Positions 35,302 to 44,075 of a stretch of 64,000 nt of DNA are shown in pieces (position 1 is the stretch's first letter; every line of letters begins with the position of its first letter). Source of the DNA: Paenibacillus sp. FSL R5-0517 (GTDB lineage Bacteria > Bacillota > Bacilli > Paenibacillales > Paenibacillaceae); assembly GCF_037974355.1 (NCBI RefSeq), contig NZ_CP150235.1, positions 2,852,001-2,916,000 on the forward strand, given 5' to 3'. The notes below the pieces were generated by a model. It was not told the DNA's origin. It saw only the letters and a list, made by a program, of their open reading frames with translations, and searched no databases. Made by a program: the position numbers and the translations under genes.

Positions 35302-36635
35302 AGATGCTGAGGAAGAGCCTGCGACTTCGAATTGTAGCTACCTTTATCGGGATTGTTCTGGTGAGTTTGATTCTCTCCTTTATGATCAATAACGGGTCCC
35401 GCGAAAAAGCGCCGAATCGTTTTATGGTTACCTTTGCTGAAGACATCGCTACAATGATTAACCTGATCGATGATCCGGAAAAAGTGAAATCAAGCTTCGA
35501 TATCTTTGCCCGCTATGGCTTAAATATCACGCCCGTGAATGAACAAAGTGACGTGTTGTCTTCCTTGCCAGAGGATAAAGTTCATTCGTTATTTGAGGCG
35601 GGGACAACCGATGCCATGTTTATATCCAGTAAAGATGGCATTGCGACCATAGGTGTTCCCGGAACAAACGAGGGGATCGGCACATTTCTGATACAAAGCG
35701 ATTTCTCTTCTCTTTTTCACACACTGCGCAACACGCTCTTAACCTCACTATTAACAGTACTGGTCATTGGTAGCCTATTAATCCTGTTCATGTCCGGGTA
35801 CATTGTGAAACCGATTAAGAGGTTAACGGTTGCGGCGAAGGAGATGTCATCAGGTGACCTGTCGGTTCGCTTGAAACATAATAATCAGGATGAGTTCGGG
35901 GAACTGATGGAGAGCTTTAATCATATGGCCAGTGAGTTGCAAAAAATCGATTCGGTTCGTGATGACTTTGTCAGTAACGTCTCTCATGAAATGCAGTCTC
36001 CGCTCACTTCGATCAGGGGATTTACCAGAGCACTGCAGGATGGTGTTATTCCTTTGGAAGAGCAGAAAGAGCATCTGGATATTATCTATGAGGAAACGCT
36101 GCGCTTATCGAGGCTCAGTGATAATCTGCTTCGGCTAGCCTCGCTGGATTCGGAGCATCATCCGGTTCATTTCACCACGTTCCAGGTCGATGAACAATTA
36201 AGAAGGGCGATCTTATTGGCGGAGCCGCAGTGGTCGCAGAAGGATATACAGATCGAATTGGACTTGTTGCCCTGCGAGATCACCGTGGACAAAGATTTGT
36301 TTGATCAAGTCTGGCAGAATTTAATAAACAATGCGATCAAATACACCGGTCCTGAGGGTACCATTCATGTCGAGATTGAGACGTCATCTTCATTCGTGAA
36401 GGTATTGATTAGAGATTCTGGACAAGGAATACCTGCGGAAGCCCTCCCGTATATCTTTGATCGATTCTATATGGTGGACAAAGCGCGAAGCAGCTCACTT
36501 CGAGGCAATGGGTTAGGGTTGTCCATTGTGATTAAAATTTTGAAATTGCATCAATGTACCATTGATGTAGAGAGTGAAGTTGGAAAAGGTACGCAGTTTG
36601 TAGTCACGATTCCCAGATCGCTTATCATATCTTAG
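35298..36635 (+). CDS. sensor histidine kinase of the fused ABC transporter
   Basis: A 445-residue membrane kinase with segments near 11-30 and 145-170 enclosing an external region of about 115 residues. A HAMP linker (KPIKRLTVAAKEMSSGDLSVRL) follows, then the H-box VSNVSHEMQSPLTSIRGF with the phospho-acceptor His (about 233), the N-box QVWQNLINNAIKY and G-boxes DSGQGIP and GNGLGLSIV. It pairs with the response regulator whose gene it overlaps. The signal is unknown; envelope stress or an antimicrobial peptide is plausible given the transporter. A terminator follows at 36655. Confidence 0.92.
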   Translation: MKMLRKSLRLRIVATFIGIVLVSLILSFMINNGSREKAPNRFMVTFAEDIATMINLIDDPEKVKSSFDIFARYGLNITPVNEQSDVLSSLPEDKVHSLFEAGTTDAMFISSKDGIATIGVPGTNEGIGTFLIQSDFSSLFHTLRNTLLTSLLTVLVIGSLLILFMSGYIVKPIKRLTVAAKEMSSGDLSVRLKHNNQDEFGELMESFNHMASELQKIDSVRDDFVSNVSHEMQSPLTSIRGFTRALQDGVIPLEEQKEHLDIIYEETLRLSRLSDNLLRLASLDSEHHPVHFTTFQVDEQLRRAILLAEPQWSQKDIQIELDLLPCEITVDKDLFDQVWQNLINNAIKYTGPEGTIHVEIETSSSFVKVLIRDSGQGIPAEALPYIFDRFYMVDKARSSSLRGNGLGLSIVIKILKLHQCTIDVESEVGKGTQFVVTIPRSLIIS

Positions 36636-36654
36636 GCAACCCAGAATTGAAAGT

Positions 36655-36718
36655 AGCAATATGAATACAATCGGCTCCTGTACGTTCAGGATTCAGATTG
36701 CTTCATATTGCTTTTTTT
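36655..36718 (+). terminator. terminator of the ABC/two-component operon
   Basis: AGCAATATGAA pairs with TTCATATTGCT and is followed by seven T; inner pairing of CAATC with GATTG lengthens the stem. Confidence 0.85.
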
Positions 36719-36847
36719 GATATTAGGATACTTAACAAAATTTCATATATAGTTTTGTTTAGCAGTGAATCATTTGATAAAATAGAAGAGACGTTATGTG
36801 AATCTATGAACTTAATCAATTTATCATACACAGAATGGAGCCATTCA

Positions 36848-38683
36848 ATGAACTATCGCAATATGGAAGATTGTATTAACGATCTGGAGCAGCACGGTCA
36901 TTTGATTCGGGTCAAAGAAGAGGTTGATCCTCATCTGGAAATGGCAGCCATCCATATGAAAGTGCACGAGGCTAAAGGCCCGGCATTGTTATTCGAAAAT
37001 GTAAAAGGCTCGAAGTTCCAGGCCGTATCGAATCTCTTCGGCACGGTGGAGCGAAGCAAATTCATGTTCCGGGGGACGCTCGAAGGCGTACAACGGGTCA
37101 TGGCTGTTCGTGACGATCCGATGAAGGCGCTTAAGACGCCATTTCAGCATGTCCGCACTGGTCTTGCCGCATGGCAGGCGCTGCCGAAACAGAAGTCTAT
37201 TAGCCTACCCGTGTCGGCACAAGAGATTCAAATCTCGGATCTGCCGCTCATCAAGCATTGGCCCATGGACGGTGGGGCATTCGTGACACTGCCGCAAGTG
37301 TATTCCGAAGATCCAGATAAACCCGGCATCATGAATTCGAACTTGGGAATGTACCGGGTTCAACTGAATGGCAATGATTTTGAAATGAACAAAGAAATTG
37401 GATTACACTATCAGATTCATCGCGGAATTGGTATACATCAAGCCAAAGCGGTCAAAAAAGGAGAACCACTGAAAGTCAGCATTTTCATTGGGGGTCCCCC
37501 AGCACATACACTCTCAGCGGTTATGCCTCTGCCTGAAGGACTCAGTGAGATGACATTTGCCGGTTTGCTCGCCGGACGTCGCTTCCGGTACAGTTACAAG
37601 GACGGGTATTGCATCAGTAATGATGCTGATTTTGTCATCACGGGTGATATCTACCCAGGCGAGACGAAGCCGGAAGGACCGTTTGGGGATCACCTGGGTT
37701 ATTACAGTCTGACACATGAATTCCCGTTAATGCGTGTGCACAAAGTCTATGCCAAACCTAATGCTATCTGGCCTTTTACGGTTGTGGGTCGTCCGCCTCA
37801 AGAGGATACGGCATTTGGTGATTTGATACATGAGATTACAGGGGATGCCATTAAACAGGAGATTCCGGGCGTCAAAGAAGTACATGCAGTCGATGCGGCA
37901 GGGGTCCATCCATTACTGTTCGCCATCGGCAGTGAACGGTATACGCCGTATCAGGCGGTGAAACAGCCAACAGAGCTGCTTACGATTGCCAACCGTATTT
38001 TGGGTACAGGTCAGCTCAGTCTGGCGAAGTACCTGTTTATAACTGCTGAGGATCAGCAGCCTCTGGATACCCATAAGGAAGTTGAATTCCTGACCTATAT
38101 TTTGGAGCGTATCGACCTGCAACGGGATATTCATTTCCACACGCATACAACGATTGATACGCTGGATTACTCCGGTACAGGACTGAACAGCGGAAGCAAG
38201 GTTGTGTTTGCCGCATATGGGGACAAGGTTCGGGATCTGTGTACGGAAGTTCCGGAGTCTTTGAAAAACATACGCGGATATGAAAATCCACAGCTCATCA
38301 TGCCGGGCATCGTCGCAATCCAGACATCAGCCTTCACAAGTTATGCGGATACAGCGCAGGAGATGCAAGCATTCACTTCTCTATTGAAAGAACAGGGAGG
38401 TCTGGACTCTTGCCCGATGATTATCCTCTGTGATGACAGTTCGTTCCTGAGTGCTAATCTCAGTAACTTCTTGTGGGCCACGTTTACCCGGAGTAACCCT
38501 TCACATGATATGTATGGAGTTAATAGCGGATATGACCACAAGCATTGGGGTTGTGATCAGGTGATTATTGATGCGCGGACCAAACCTCACCAGGCACCGC
38601 CACTGATTCCCGATGCTTCGGTTGAGAAGAGCATTGAACGTTTATTTGTTAAAGGGGCAAGTCTGGGTTCAATCAAAATCTAA
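36848..38683 (+). CDS. UbiD-family decarboxylase
   Basis: A 611-residue soluble decarboxylase of the UbiD family, which uses prenylated FMN to remove carboxylates from aromatic or unsaturated acids. The family hallmarks are visible: LGMYRVQLNGNDFEMNKEIGLHYQIHRGIGIH in the cofactor region, FIGGPPAHTLSAVMPLP, and the segments GDIYPGETKPEGPFGDHLGYYS containing the catalytic acidic residues. The ATG at 36848 follows AATGGAG; the frame is open 50 codons upstream through the terminator of the preceding operon. No ubiX-type prenyltransferase lies nearby. Substrate unknown; phenolic acid or menaquinone-type precursor are options. Confidence 0.88.
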   Translation: MNYRNMEDCINDLEQHGHLIRVKEEVDPHLEMAAIHMKVHEAKGPALLFENVKGSKFQAVSNLFGTVERSKFMFRGTLEGVQRVMAVRDDPMKALKTPFQHVRTGLAAWQALPKQKSISLPVSAQEIQISDLPLIKHWPMDGGAFVTLPQVYSEDPDKPGIMNSNLGMYRVQLNGNDFEMNKEIGLHYQIHRGIGIHQAKAVKKGEPLKVSIFIGGPPAHTLSAVMPLPEGLSEMTFAGLLAGRRFRYSYKDGYCISNDADFVITGDIYPGETKPEGPFGDHLGYYSLTHEFPLMRVHKVYAKPNAIWPFTVVGRPPQEDTAFGDLIHEITGDAIKQEIPGVKEVHAVDAAGVHPLLFAIGSERYTPYQAVKQPTELLTIANRILGTGQLSLAKYLFITAEDQQPLDTHKEVEFLTYILERIDLQRDIHFHTHTTIDTLDYSGTGLNSGSKVVFAAYGDKVRDLCTEVPESLKNIRGYENPQLIMPGIVAIQTSAFTSYADTAQEMQAFTSLLKEQGGLDSCPMIILCDDSSFLSANLSNFLWATFTRSNPSHDMYGVNSGYDHKHWGCDQVIIDARTKPHQAPPLIPDASVEKSIERLFVKGASLGSIKI

Positions 38684-38696
38684 TACGAGTTGTCTT

Positions 38697-38729
38697 AAAG
38701 AAGTTCAAACGGAGCGTTTGAACTTCTTT
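38697..38729 (+). terminator. terminator of the UbiD-family gene
   Basis: AAAGAAGTTCAAACG and CGTTTGAACTTCTTT form a perfect 15-bp stem around GAG. Between here and 38967 only a candidate -10 element (TATAAT, 38937-38942) was seen. Confidence 0.9.
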
Positions 38730-38966
38730 GGCTTGCTCTGATCCAGCGATAAGACACAAAGGTGTGTAAAAGTTTAAAACCGGGACTAATTTGGATATTG
38801 GAGTGAGGATAAAGTCTTACATGTTCGTATTTACCTTTGTGATTAAGGTCGTTTGAACTATGTATGAAATGAAGAATTATAACGATATAAAGAAGTATAG
38901 GTATTTTTGTGGCCCCGTTCCATTGGGTGCTGTTACTATAATGAATTGTTCAGGGGGAATACCGAT

Positions 38967-40058
38967 TTGAGAATCCATATTATGAACCTGCAAGACGGAG
39001 ACCGTCTGACTGCGGATACATTCAGCGATGCAGGATTACACGTTCTCGGGAAGGGAACAGTAATCAGAGGTGAGGATATTACCTTGCTTATGCAGCACCG
39101 TGTAGATTATGTAGATATTGAATCACGCGAAGAGGAAATCACTGAGGCAGAATTTTTTGCTGCAGCCGCCAAGCATGCTTCCGGGTTAAGTACAAGTACG
39201 AAGGAAGAGCCGCCAGAAGAAGAGATGAAGTCCCAATTTATTCAGACCGTACATAATTATCAAAATGCTTTTCTTGAAGCTCTGACTGTTGGCAAGTTCA
39301 ACGCCACCATGGTGGATGATGCACTGCAACCGATGGTTGAAGGACTGGATGAGCAGAAAGATGTCGTTCATCTCCTGATGATGCTGGAGCGGGATGATGT
39401 CAATAACTATACACATTCAATTCAAGTCGGATTGTTGTCCTTCTACCTCGCGAACTGGCTTGGATATTCTCAAAAAGAGAGTTATCAGATTAGTCGCGGT
39501 GGTTATCTGCATGACATTGGAAAGTGCAAAGTCTCCCACCGGATTCGGAACAAAACAGAACCGTTGACAGCGGACGAGCAGCTTGAAATGCAGCGTCACA
39601 CGATATATGGGCATGAAATCATCAAAAATTCCATGACGGATGAAGCGACAGCACTGGTTGCTCTACAACATCACGAGCGGGAAGATGGGTCGGGTTATCC
39701 GATGCAACTTGAGAAAAGTGAAATTCACCCCTATACCCAGATCGTATCTGTAGCTGATATCTATATCGGCATGAGATCCGGGAGTCACGGGGGAAGCAAT
39801 CCAAACCTCATCAACAACCTAAGAGATATTTATGGAATGGGATTTGGTAAATTGAATGAAAAGCCAGTTCAGGCATTGATGCAGCATTTACTTCCTAATT
39901 TTATCGGAAAACAAGTCCTGCTCAGCAATGGAGAAAAAGGTGTTATTGTCATGAACAATACGTCTGATATTTTCAAACCGCTCATCAAAGTGGAGTCGGA
40001 AGAATATCGCGATCTTTCCAAAGAGCGTACGCTTGCCATTGATGAATTGCTTATTTAA
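38967..40058 (+). CDS. HD-GYP domain phosphodiesterase
   Basis: A 363-residue soluble protein. The first 110 residues are a DUF3391-like or linker region; the HD-GYP domain (about 140-320) shows HSIQVGLLSFYLA, the metal pair HDIGKCKV, HTIYGHEII, and the signature HHEREDGSGYP followed by IVSVADIYIGMRSG. HD-GYP proteins hydrolyse cyclic di-GMP to GMP. The usual second and third ligands look present, so it is probably active. TTG at 38967 follows AGGGGGAATACCGAT; the frame is open to 38907 without a ribosome-binding site. No cyclase is adjacent. A terminator follows. Confidence 0.88.
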   Translation: MRIHIMNLQDGDRLTADTFSDAGLHVLGKGTVIRGEDITLLMQHRVDYVDIESREEEITEAEFFAAAAKHASGLSTSTKEEPPEEEMKSQFIQTVHNYQNAFLEALTVGKFNATMVDDALQPMVEGLDEQKDVVHLLMMLERDDVNNYTHSIQVGLLSFYLANWLGYSQKESYQISRGGYLHDIGKCKVSHRIRNKTEPLTADEQLEMQRHTIYGHEIIKNSMTDEATALVALQHHEREDGSGYPMQLEKSEIHPYTQIVSVADIYIGMRSGSHGGSNPNLINNLRDIYGMGFGKLNEKPVQALMQHLLPNFIGKQVLLSNGEKGVIVMNNTSDIFKPLIKVESEEYRDLSKERTLAIDELLI

Positions 40059-40097
40059 TATCGGCAGCCTTTGCCATTCTGCCAATGCATGAAAGAC

Positions 40098-40132
40098 GGG
40101 CCTCCTGTACTAAGACAGGGGGCCCTTTTTTT
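40098..40132 (+). terminator. terminator of the HD-GYP gene
   Basis: GGGCC-CCTGT pairs with ACAGG-GGCCC, followed by seven T. Confidence 0.9.
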
Positions 40133-40221
40133 GTTATATCCCCCTTTGCTGTGTTGTTCGATCAACGAAGCAAGGTTATACTTTGCAAAGACCTTATTTT
40201 TCCTGCCAAGGAGCGATCGTC

Positions 40222-40695
40222 ATGATTGAAGTGACAACAGAGATTACGATACTTGCCTCGATTGAACGGTGCTTTGACTATGCCCGGGATATTGACCTAC
40301 ATACACAGACTGTCTGGAAACATACGAGAGAACGAGCGGTCGCTGGAGTAACCACAGGAAAAATTGGAGCCGGGGATACCGTTACCTTTCAGGCTACCCA
40401 CCTGGGTGTCAGACAGAAGTTGAAGTCCCGAATTGTGCAGTTTGAACAACCGTTTTTATTTGTGGATCAGATGGAGAAGGGGGCTTTCAAGAGCATGCGA
40501 CATGAACATCATTTCAGCGCAATTGGAGAACAGATGACATGCATGAGAGACACGCTGCGGTTTGAAGCACCACTTGGATTGCTAGGGGGGGCAACGGAGC
40601 GACTTGTGCTGAAGAGATATATGCTGGCATTTCTGGAGAGTCGTAACCGTAAACTCAAAGTGATCCTTGAGCAGTATCCGGAATTGAAGGAATAA
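40222..40695 (+). CDS. SRPBCC-family protein
   Basis: A 157-residue soluble protein of the START/SRPBCC superfamily. The pattern is MIEVTTEITILASIERCFDYARDIDLH at the start, with a helix after the first strand, then VTFQATHLGVRQKLKSRIVQFEQPFLFVDQM, and a C-terminal long helix (LGGATERLVLKRYMLAFLESRNRKLKVIL) that closes the hydrophobic pocket. Such proteins bind hydrophobic ligands; the ligand is unknown. ATG 40222 follows AAGGAG. The following 52-residue gene begins 17 bases after its stop. Confidence 0.8.
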   Translation: MIEVTTEITILASIERCFDYARDIDLHTQTVWKHTRERAVAGVTTGKIGAGDTVTFQATHLGVRQKLKSRIVQFEQPFLFVDQMEKGAFKSMRHEHHFSAIGEQMTCMRDTLRFEAPLGLLGGATERLVLKRYMLAFLESRNRKLKVILEQYPELKE

Positions 40696-40712
40696 AGGAG
40701 AGAAGACGTTTG

Positions 40713-40871
40713 ATGGATAATGAATATTATGTAGGTTGGGGCACCCTTGCCTTGATTAATGCCGGACTTGCACAGGGAAAAAACAGAAGTGGTCGGAACT
40801 GGTTTCTGATTTCCCTGTTGTTGGGTCCTTTGGCAACCCTCTTTATTGTGGTGTGGAATAAACTGGACTAA
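40713..40871 (+). CDS. 52-residue membrane microprotein
   Basis: A short ORF starting ATG GAT AAT GAA, with TAAAGGAG twelve bases ahead (TTG 40710 is an alternative, nine bases from it). Residues 29-48 form one membrane segment (NWFLISLLLGPLATLFIV). The pattern GKNRSGRNWFLISLLLGPLATL is typical of small single-span bacterial proteins with a conserved GR-WF-LGP core. It shares a transcript with the SRPBCC gene and its stop lies one base before the stop of the convergent MFS gene. Function unknown. Confidence 0.7.
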   Translation: MDNEYYVGWGTLALINAGLAQGKNRSGRNWFLISLLLGPLATLFIVVWNKLD

Positions 40872-40872
40872 T

Positions 40873-42093
40873 TCAACGATCGAGATTCCGATGCATATGA
40901 CGATCAATCATCCAGAACAGAAGTGCGGCTGCACTAACACCCGCACCTAACCAGCAAACCGCTGTCCAACCCGCCCATGCATACACCTGGGTAGAAACGA
41001 TGGAGCCGGTTGCACTGCCGATGGAGTAAAAGATCATATATGCTGCCGTCAGGCGGCTCTGTGCTTCGGGACGAACTTCGTAGATCAGGCTCTGATTGGT
41101 AACATGTACGGCTTGCACGGCGAGATCGAGCAGGATAACGCCGAGGATCAGGAACCACAACGAGTGATGGACATAGCCGATGGGCAGCCAGGACAAGAGC
41201 AGAATGACAAGAGAGATACCGGTCGTTTTTTGCCCAAGGCCCCGATCGGCGAGTTTACCTGCACGGGCAGCGGCCATTGCTCCGGCCGCTCCTGCGAGAC
41301 CGAATGCACCTATAAGCGTATGAGACAGGGACAGTGGAGGGCTACTTAGTGGCAGAACCATGGAAGTCCACAAGATGCTGAAGGCTGTAAAAATCAGCAT
41401 CGCCAGTACACCTCGTACTCGTAATACACGCAACTCACGATACAGTTGCAAGACAGAGCTGAGTAATTGGACATAGCTTTGTTTTACTTGTGGGGACTGT
41501 TGCCTTGGGAGAACAAGATATAAGGCGACAATTCCGAGTAAAGTAAAGCTGGCAGAGAAGAGATACACCGATCTCCACCCGAGCCAATCGTTAAGCGTAC
41601 CTGCAACCGTTCGTGCAAGTAATATGCCAATGACGATTCCACTGGTGACCTGCCCGACAATACGACCACGTTCGGTAGGGGCTGCCAAGTGTGCAGCAAA
41701 GGCAACCAATGTCTGTGTAATGACCGCGAGTAGACCTACGACGGCCATACCAGTGAATAAAAGTGAGCTGGACTTTGCGGTTCCTACCAGAACCAGTGCA
41801 AGTACGGATAAGAGCATTTGGATAATTATCAACTTGCGGCGGTTTAAGAGATCCCCGAGCGGAACGAGAAGGAACAGCCCCAGGGCATAACATATTTGAG
41901 TCACTGTGATGACGATCCCTATGGATGATGGAGAGAGGTTGAACTCTTGAGCAATGGAGTCCAGCAAAGGCTGAGCATAATAAATATTGGCGACCGCAAG
42001 TCCGCTGCACACGGCAAAGAGAAGAGCAACTAACCTTGACATGGCAGGACGATCCTTATTGGATAATTGTGCATCTGGAGAAGAAGTTTGCAT
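40873..42093 (-). CDS. MFS transporter, drug/metabolite exporter type
   Basis: A 406-residue transporter with about twelve membrane segments. The start region NIYYAQPLLDSIAQEF and the loop PLGDLLNRRKLI are typical of the AraJ/YnfM-like exporters in COG2814. The start is ATG 42093 with AAAGGTGA upstream. It is divergent from a TetR regulator, which most likely represses it; two matching TACTGATYGRTA sites lie ahead of the two genes. Exported substrate unknown. Confidence 0.85.
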   Translation of the reverse strand: MQTSSPDAQLSNKDRPAMSRLVALLFAVCSGLAVANIYYAQPLLDSIAQEFNLSPSSIGIVITVTQICYALGLFLLVPLGDLLNRRKLIIIQMLLSVLALVLVGTAKSSSLLFTGMAVVGLLAVITQTLVAFAAHLAAPTERGRIVGQVTSGIVIGILLARTVAGTLNDWLGWRSVYLFSASFTLLGIVALYLVLPRQQSPQVKQSYVQLLSSVLQLYRELRVLRVRGVLAMLIFTAFSILWTSMVLPLSSPPLSLSHTLIGAFGLAGAAGAMAAARAGKLADRGLGQKTTGISLVILLLSWLPIGYVHHSLWFLILGVILLDLAVQAVHVTNQSLIYEVRPEAQSRLTAAYMIFYSIGSATGSIVSTQVYAWAGWTAVCWLGAGVSAAALLFWMIDRHMHRNLDR

Positions 42094-42118
42094 GAATGGT
42101 TGTCACCTTTCTGTTTTG

Positions 42119-42130
42119 TACTGATTGGTA
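42119..42130. promoter_or_regulatory. candidate TetR operator, exporter side
   Basis: TACTGATTGGTA lies about 25 bases ahead of the exporter start. It matches the site ahead of the TetR gene (TACTGATCGATA, 42292) at ten of twelve positions. Confidence 0.45.
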
Positions 42131-42291
42131 TGATATGTTTCGGGATAACCATACTTTATTTGCATGAACACTGTCAACAGAGAATTGGACGAGAGTTTCA
42201 AAGTAGTTAAAAACGCTTTTTAGCTGGACTTATTTCATTTCAAATGAGTGATCTTTGACTTATTTATTGTTATGAGTTTAAAATATAAATA

Positions 42292-42303
42292 TACTGATCG
42301 ATA
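42292..42303. promoter_or_regulatory. candidate TetR operator, regulator side
   Basis: TACTGATCGATA lies about 20 bases ahead of the TetR gene's start. The core ATCGAT is a palindrome. With the site at 42119 it would let one regulator control both divergent genes. Confidence 0.45.
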
Positions 42304-42321
42304 CATAAAGAGGTGAATTGT

Positions 42322-42903
42322 ATGGTTAGACAACGGGAATTTGATACGGATAAAGCACTTGATGCTGCGATGCATACGTTTTGGGACAAGGGGTTCGAAG
42401 CGTCATCTTTGAGTGATTTGACGACCGCAATGGGCATTCAACGTCCCAGTCTGTACGCAGCTTTTGGCGATAAAAAGGAATTATTCGAAACCGCACTTCG
42501 CAGGTATACCACGCAGCATGCGGCCCAAGTCAGAGCCAGACTTCAACAGGGCTCCACGGTGCGAGAAGCCTTCCGTGGGCTGTTTGAACATATTGGAGCT
42601 GAAGGGAGTGTAACCGAGCCTAGTCATGGCTGTTTTTGCATTAATACGATGGTTGAGCTGGCTCCACATGACCCCAAATTCGCTGTCCTCACACGGGAGC
42701 ATCAGATGTATCTGGGTGTTCTTTTCAAGGAAACGATTGAAAAAGGCCAACAGAGCGGGGAATTGTCCGCTGACTTGAATGCGAGTGCGGTAGCACAGTC
42801 TTTGGTTGTATCCATGATCGGACTAACTGTACTGATGAAATCAGGACCGGACCGCTTGTTTGTAGAGCAGAGCATCCAGGTTACGCTGTCTTTGCTGCAG
42901 TAA
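42322..42903 (+). CDS. TetR/AcrR-family repressor
   Basis: A 193-residue repressor. The N-terminal helix-turn-helix is clear (FDTDKALDAAMHTFWDKGFEASSLSDLTTAMGIQRPSLYAAFGDKKELF, about 5-55), followed by a helical ligand-binding part with a Cys-containing region (HGCFCINTMVELAP) typical of the YcdC/AcrR-type subgroup. ATG 42322 follows AGGTG. It is divergent from the MFS exporter, the usual layout for a drug-responsive pair. Confidence 0.9.
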   Translation: MVRQREFDTDKALDAAMHTFWDKGFEASSLSDLTTAMGIQRPSLYAAFGDKKELFETALRRYTTQHAAQVRARLQQGSTVREAFRGLFEHIGAEGSVTEPSHGCFCINTMVELAPHDPKFAVLTREHQMYLGVLFKETIEKGQQSGELSADLNASAVAQSLVVSMIGLTVLMKSGPDRLFVEQSIQVTLSLLQ

Positions 42904-42983
42904 TAGGGATTTATTCTGTTTAAAGTGATGCGGAGTTGCTACAATATAGTTAAGACTTGAGCAGATATAGGAGGAGATCAGGA

Positions 42984-43952
42984 ATGGATACGAAGTTGCG
43001 CTGTGCCGTTTTGGATGATTATCAAAACGTTGCGTTGACGTCGGCAGACTGGGGTTCGTTGATGGATCGGGTGGAGATTCAGACATTCAACAACTATATG
43101 GGCTCGGAAGAAAAAGTCATTCAAGAATTGCAGGAATTCGATATTGTGGTCCTGATGCGGGAACGTACACCATTTCCGGAGAGGGTTATTTCGCAGCTCC
43201 CTAAGCTGAAACTTATGATTACAAGTGGTATGCGTAATGCGTCCATAGACCTTAAGGCTGCGGAGCAAAAAGGGATCATTGTATGTGGAACCGAGGGAAG
43301 CTCTAATCCTCCAACGGAACTGACGTGGGCGCTAATACTGGGACTGTCCAGACAGCTGGTTACGGAGAATAATGCACTTCGCTCCAATCGAAACTGGCAG
43401 AGCACTGTAGGATTGGATCTGCATGGGAGAACACTTGGATTGCTCGGTTTGGGCAAGATAGGCACTCGCATGGCTGAGATCGCACAAGCATTTGGCATGA
43501 ATGTGATGGCCTGGAGCGAGAATCTGACACGAGAGAAAGCAGAAAAACATGGTGTCATTTGGTCCGAGACCAAGGAGCAACTGCTTGCACAGAGCGATAT
43601 CATATCCGTTCATCTGGTATTAAGTGATCGTACGCGCAATCTGATTGGACAAGCCGAATTTCAACAAATGAAATCGAGTGCGCTATTCATTAATACGTCG
43701 CGAGCGGGTATTGTTGATCAGGAAGCTATGGTAGATGCATTACAGCGTGGTTTGATTGCTGGCGCAGGTCTGGATGTATATGAGCAGGAACCGCTGCCGG
43801 TTAACCATATTATGCGAACATTGCCCAATGTCCTGGCCACACCGCATCTGGGTTATGTGACTCGTGGCAATTATGAGATCTATTATAGTCACACCGTAGA
43901 AAACATAGCGATGTTCCTGAACGGAACACCGATCAGGCAAATGCTTCCTTAG
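42984..43952 (+). CDS. D-isomer-specific 2-hydroxyacid dehydrogenase
   Basis: A 322-residue NAD-dependent oxidoreductase. The Rossmann motif is LGLLGLGKIGTRMAEIA (about 145-160), and the catalytic triad is visible: Arg in FINTSRAGIVDQ (about 230), Glu in LDVYEQEPLP (about 260) and His in TPHLGYVT (about 280). The domain order is the usual one, with the catalytic domain split around the cofactor domain. ATG 42984 follows AGGAGGAG. The 2-hydroxyacid is unknown. A terminator follows. Confidence 0.9.
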   Translation: MDTKLRCAVLDDYQNVALTSADWGSLMDRVEIQTFNNYMGSEEKVIQELQEFDIVVLMRERTPFPERVISQLPKLKLMITSGMRNASIDLKAAEQKGIIVCGTEGSSNPPTELTWALILGLSRQLVTENNALRSNRNWQSTVGLDLHGRTLGLLGLGKIGTRMAEIAQAFGMNVMAWSENLTREKAEKHGVIWSETKEQLLAQSDIISVHLVLSDRTRNLIGQAEFQQMKSSALFINTSRAGIVDQEAMVDALQRGLIAGAGLDVYEQEPLPVNHIMRTLPNVLATPHLGYVTRGNYEIYYSHTVENIAMFLNGTPIRQMLP

Positions 43953-44007
43953 AATAAACGGTGCTGAATAAAGACGTAGTTTTAGATATATGGGATTATA
44001 GACAAAT

Positions 44008-44050
44008 AAGGTGCTGCCAGGAAAGAGTTAGACCTGAGCAACACCTTTTT
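44008..44050 (+). terminator. terminator of the 2-hydroxyacid dehydrogenase gene
   Basis: AAGGTG-TGC-AGG pairs with CCT-GCA-CACCTT and ends in TTTTT. It sits just before the convergent LacI-family gene end. Confidence 0.75.
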
Positions 44051-44075
44051 AGAGTATCTGTGTAGCAAAACAAAT

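Noticed and set aside
36698..36847. 50-codon N-terminal extension of the UbiD-family protein
   Set aside because: It runs through the terminator of the preceding operon and lacks a ribosome-binding site; the family start aligns with ATG 36848.
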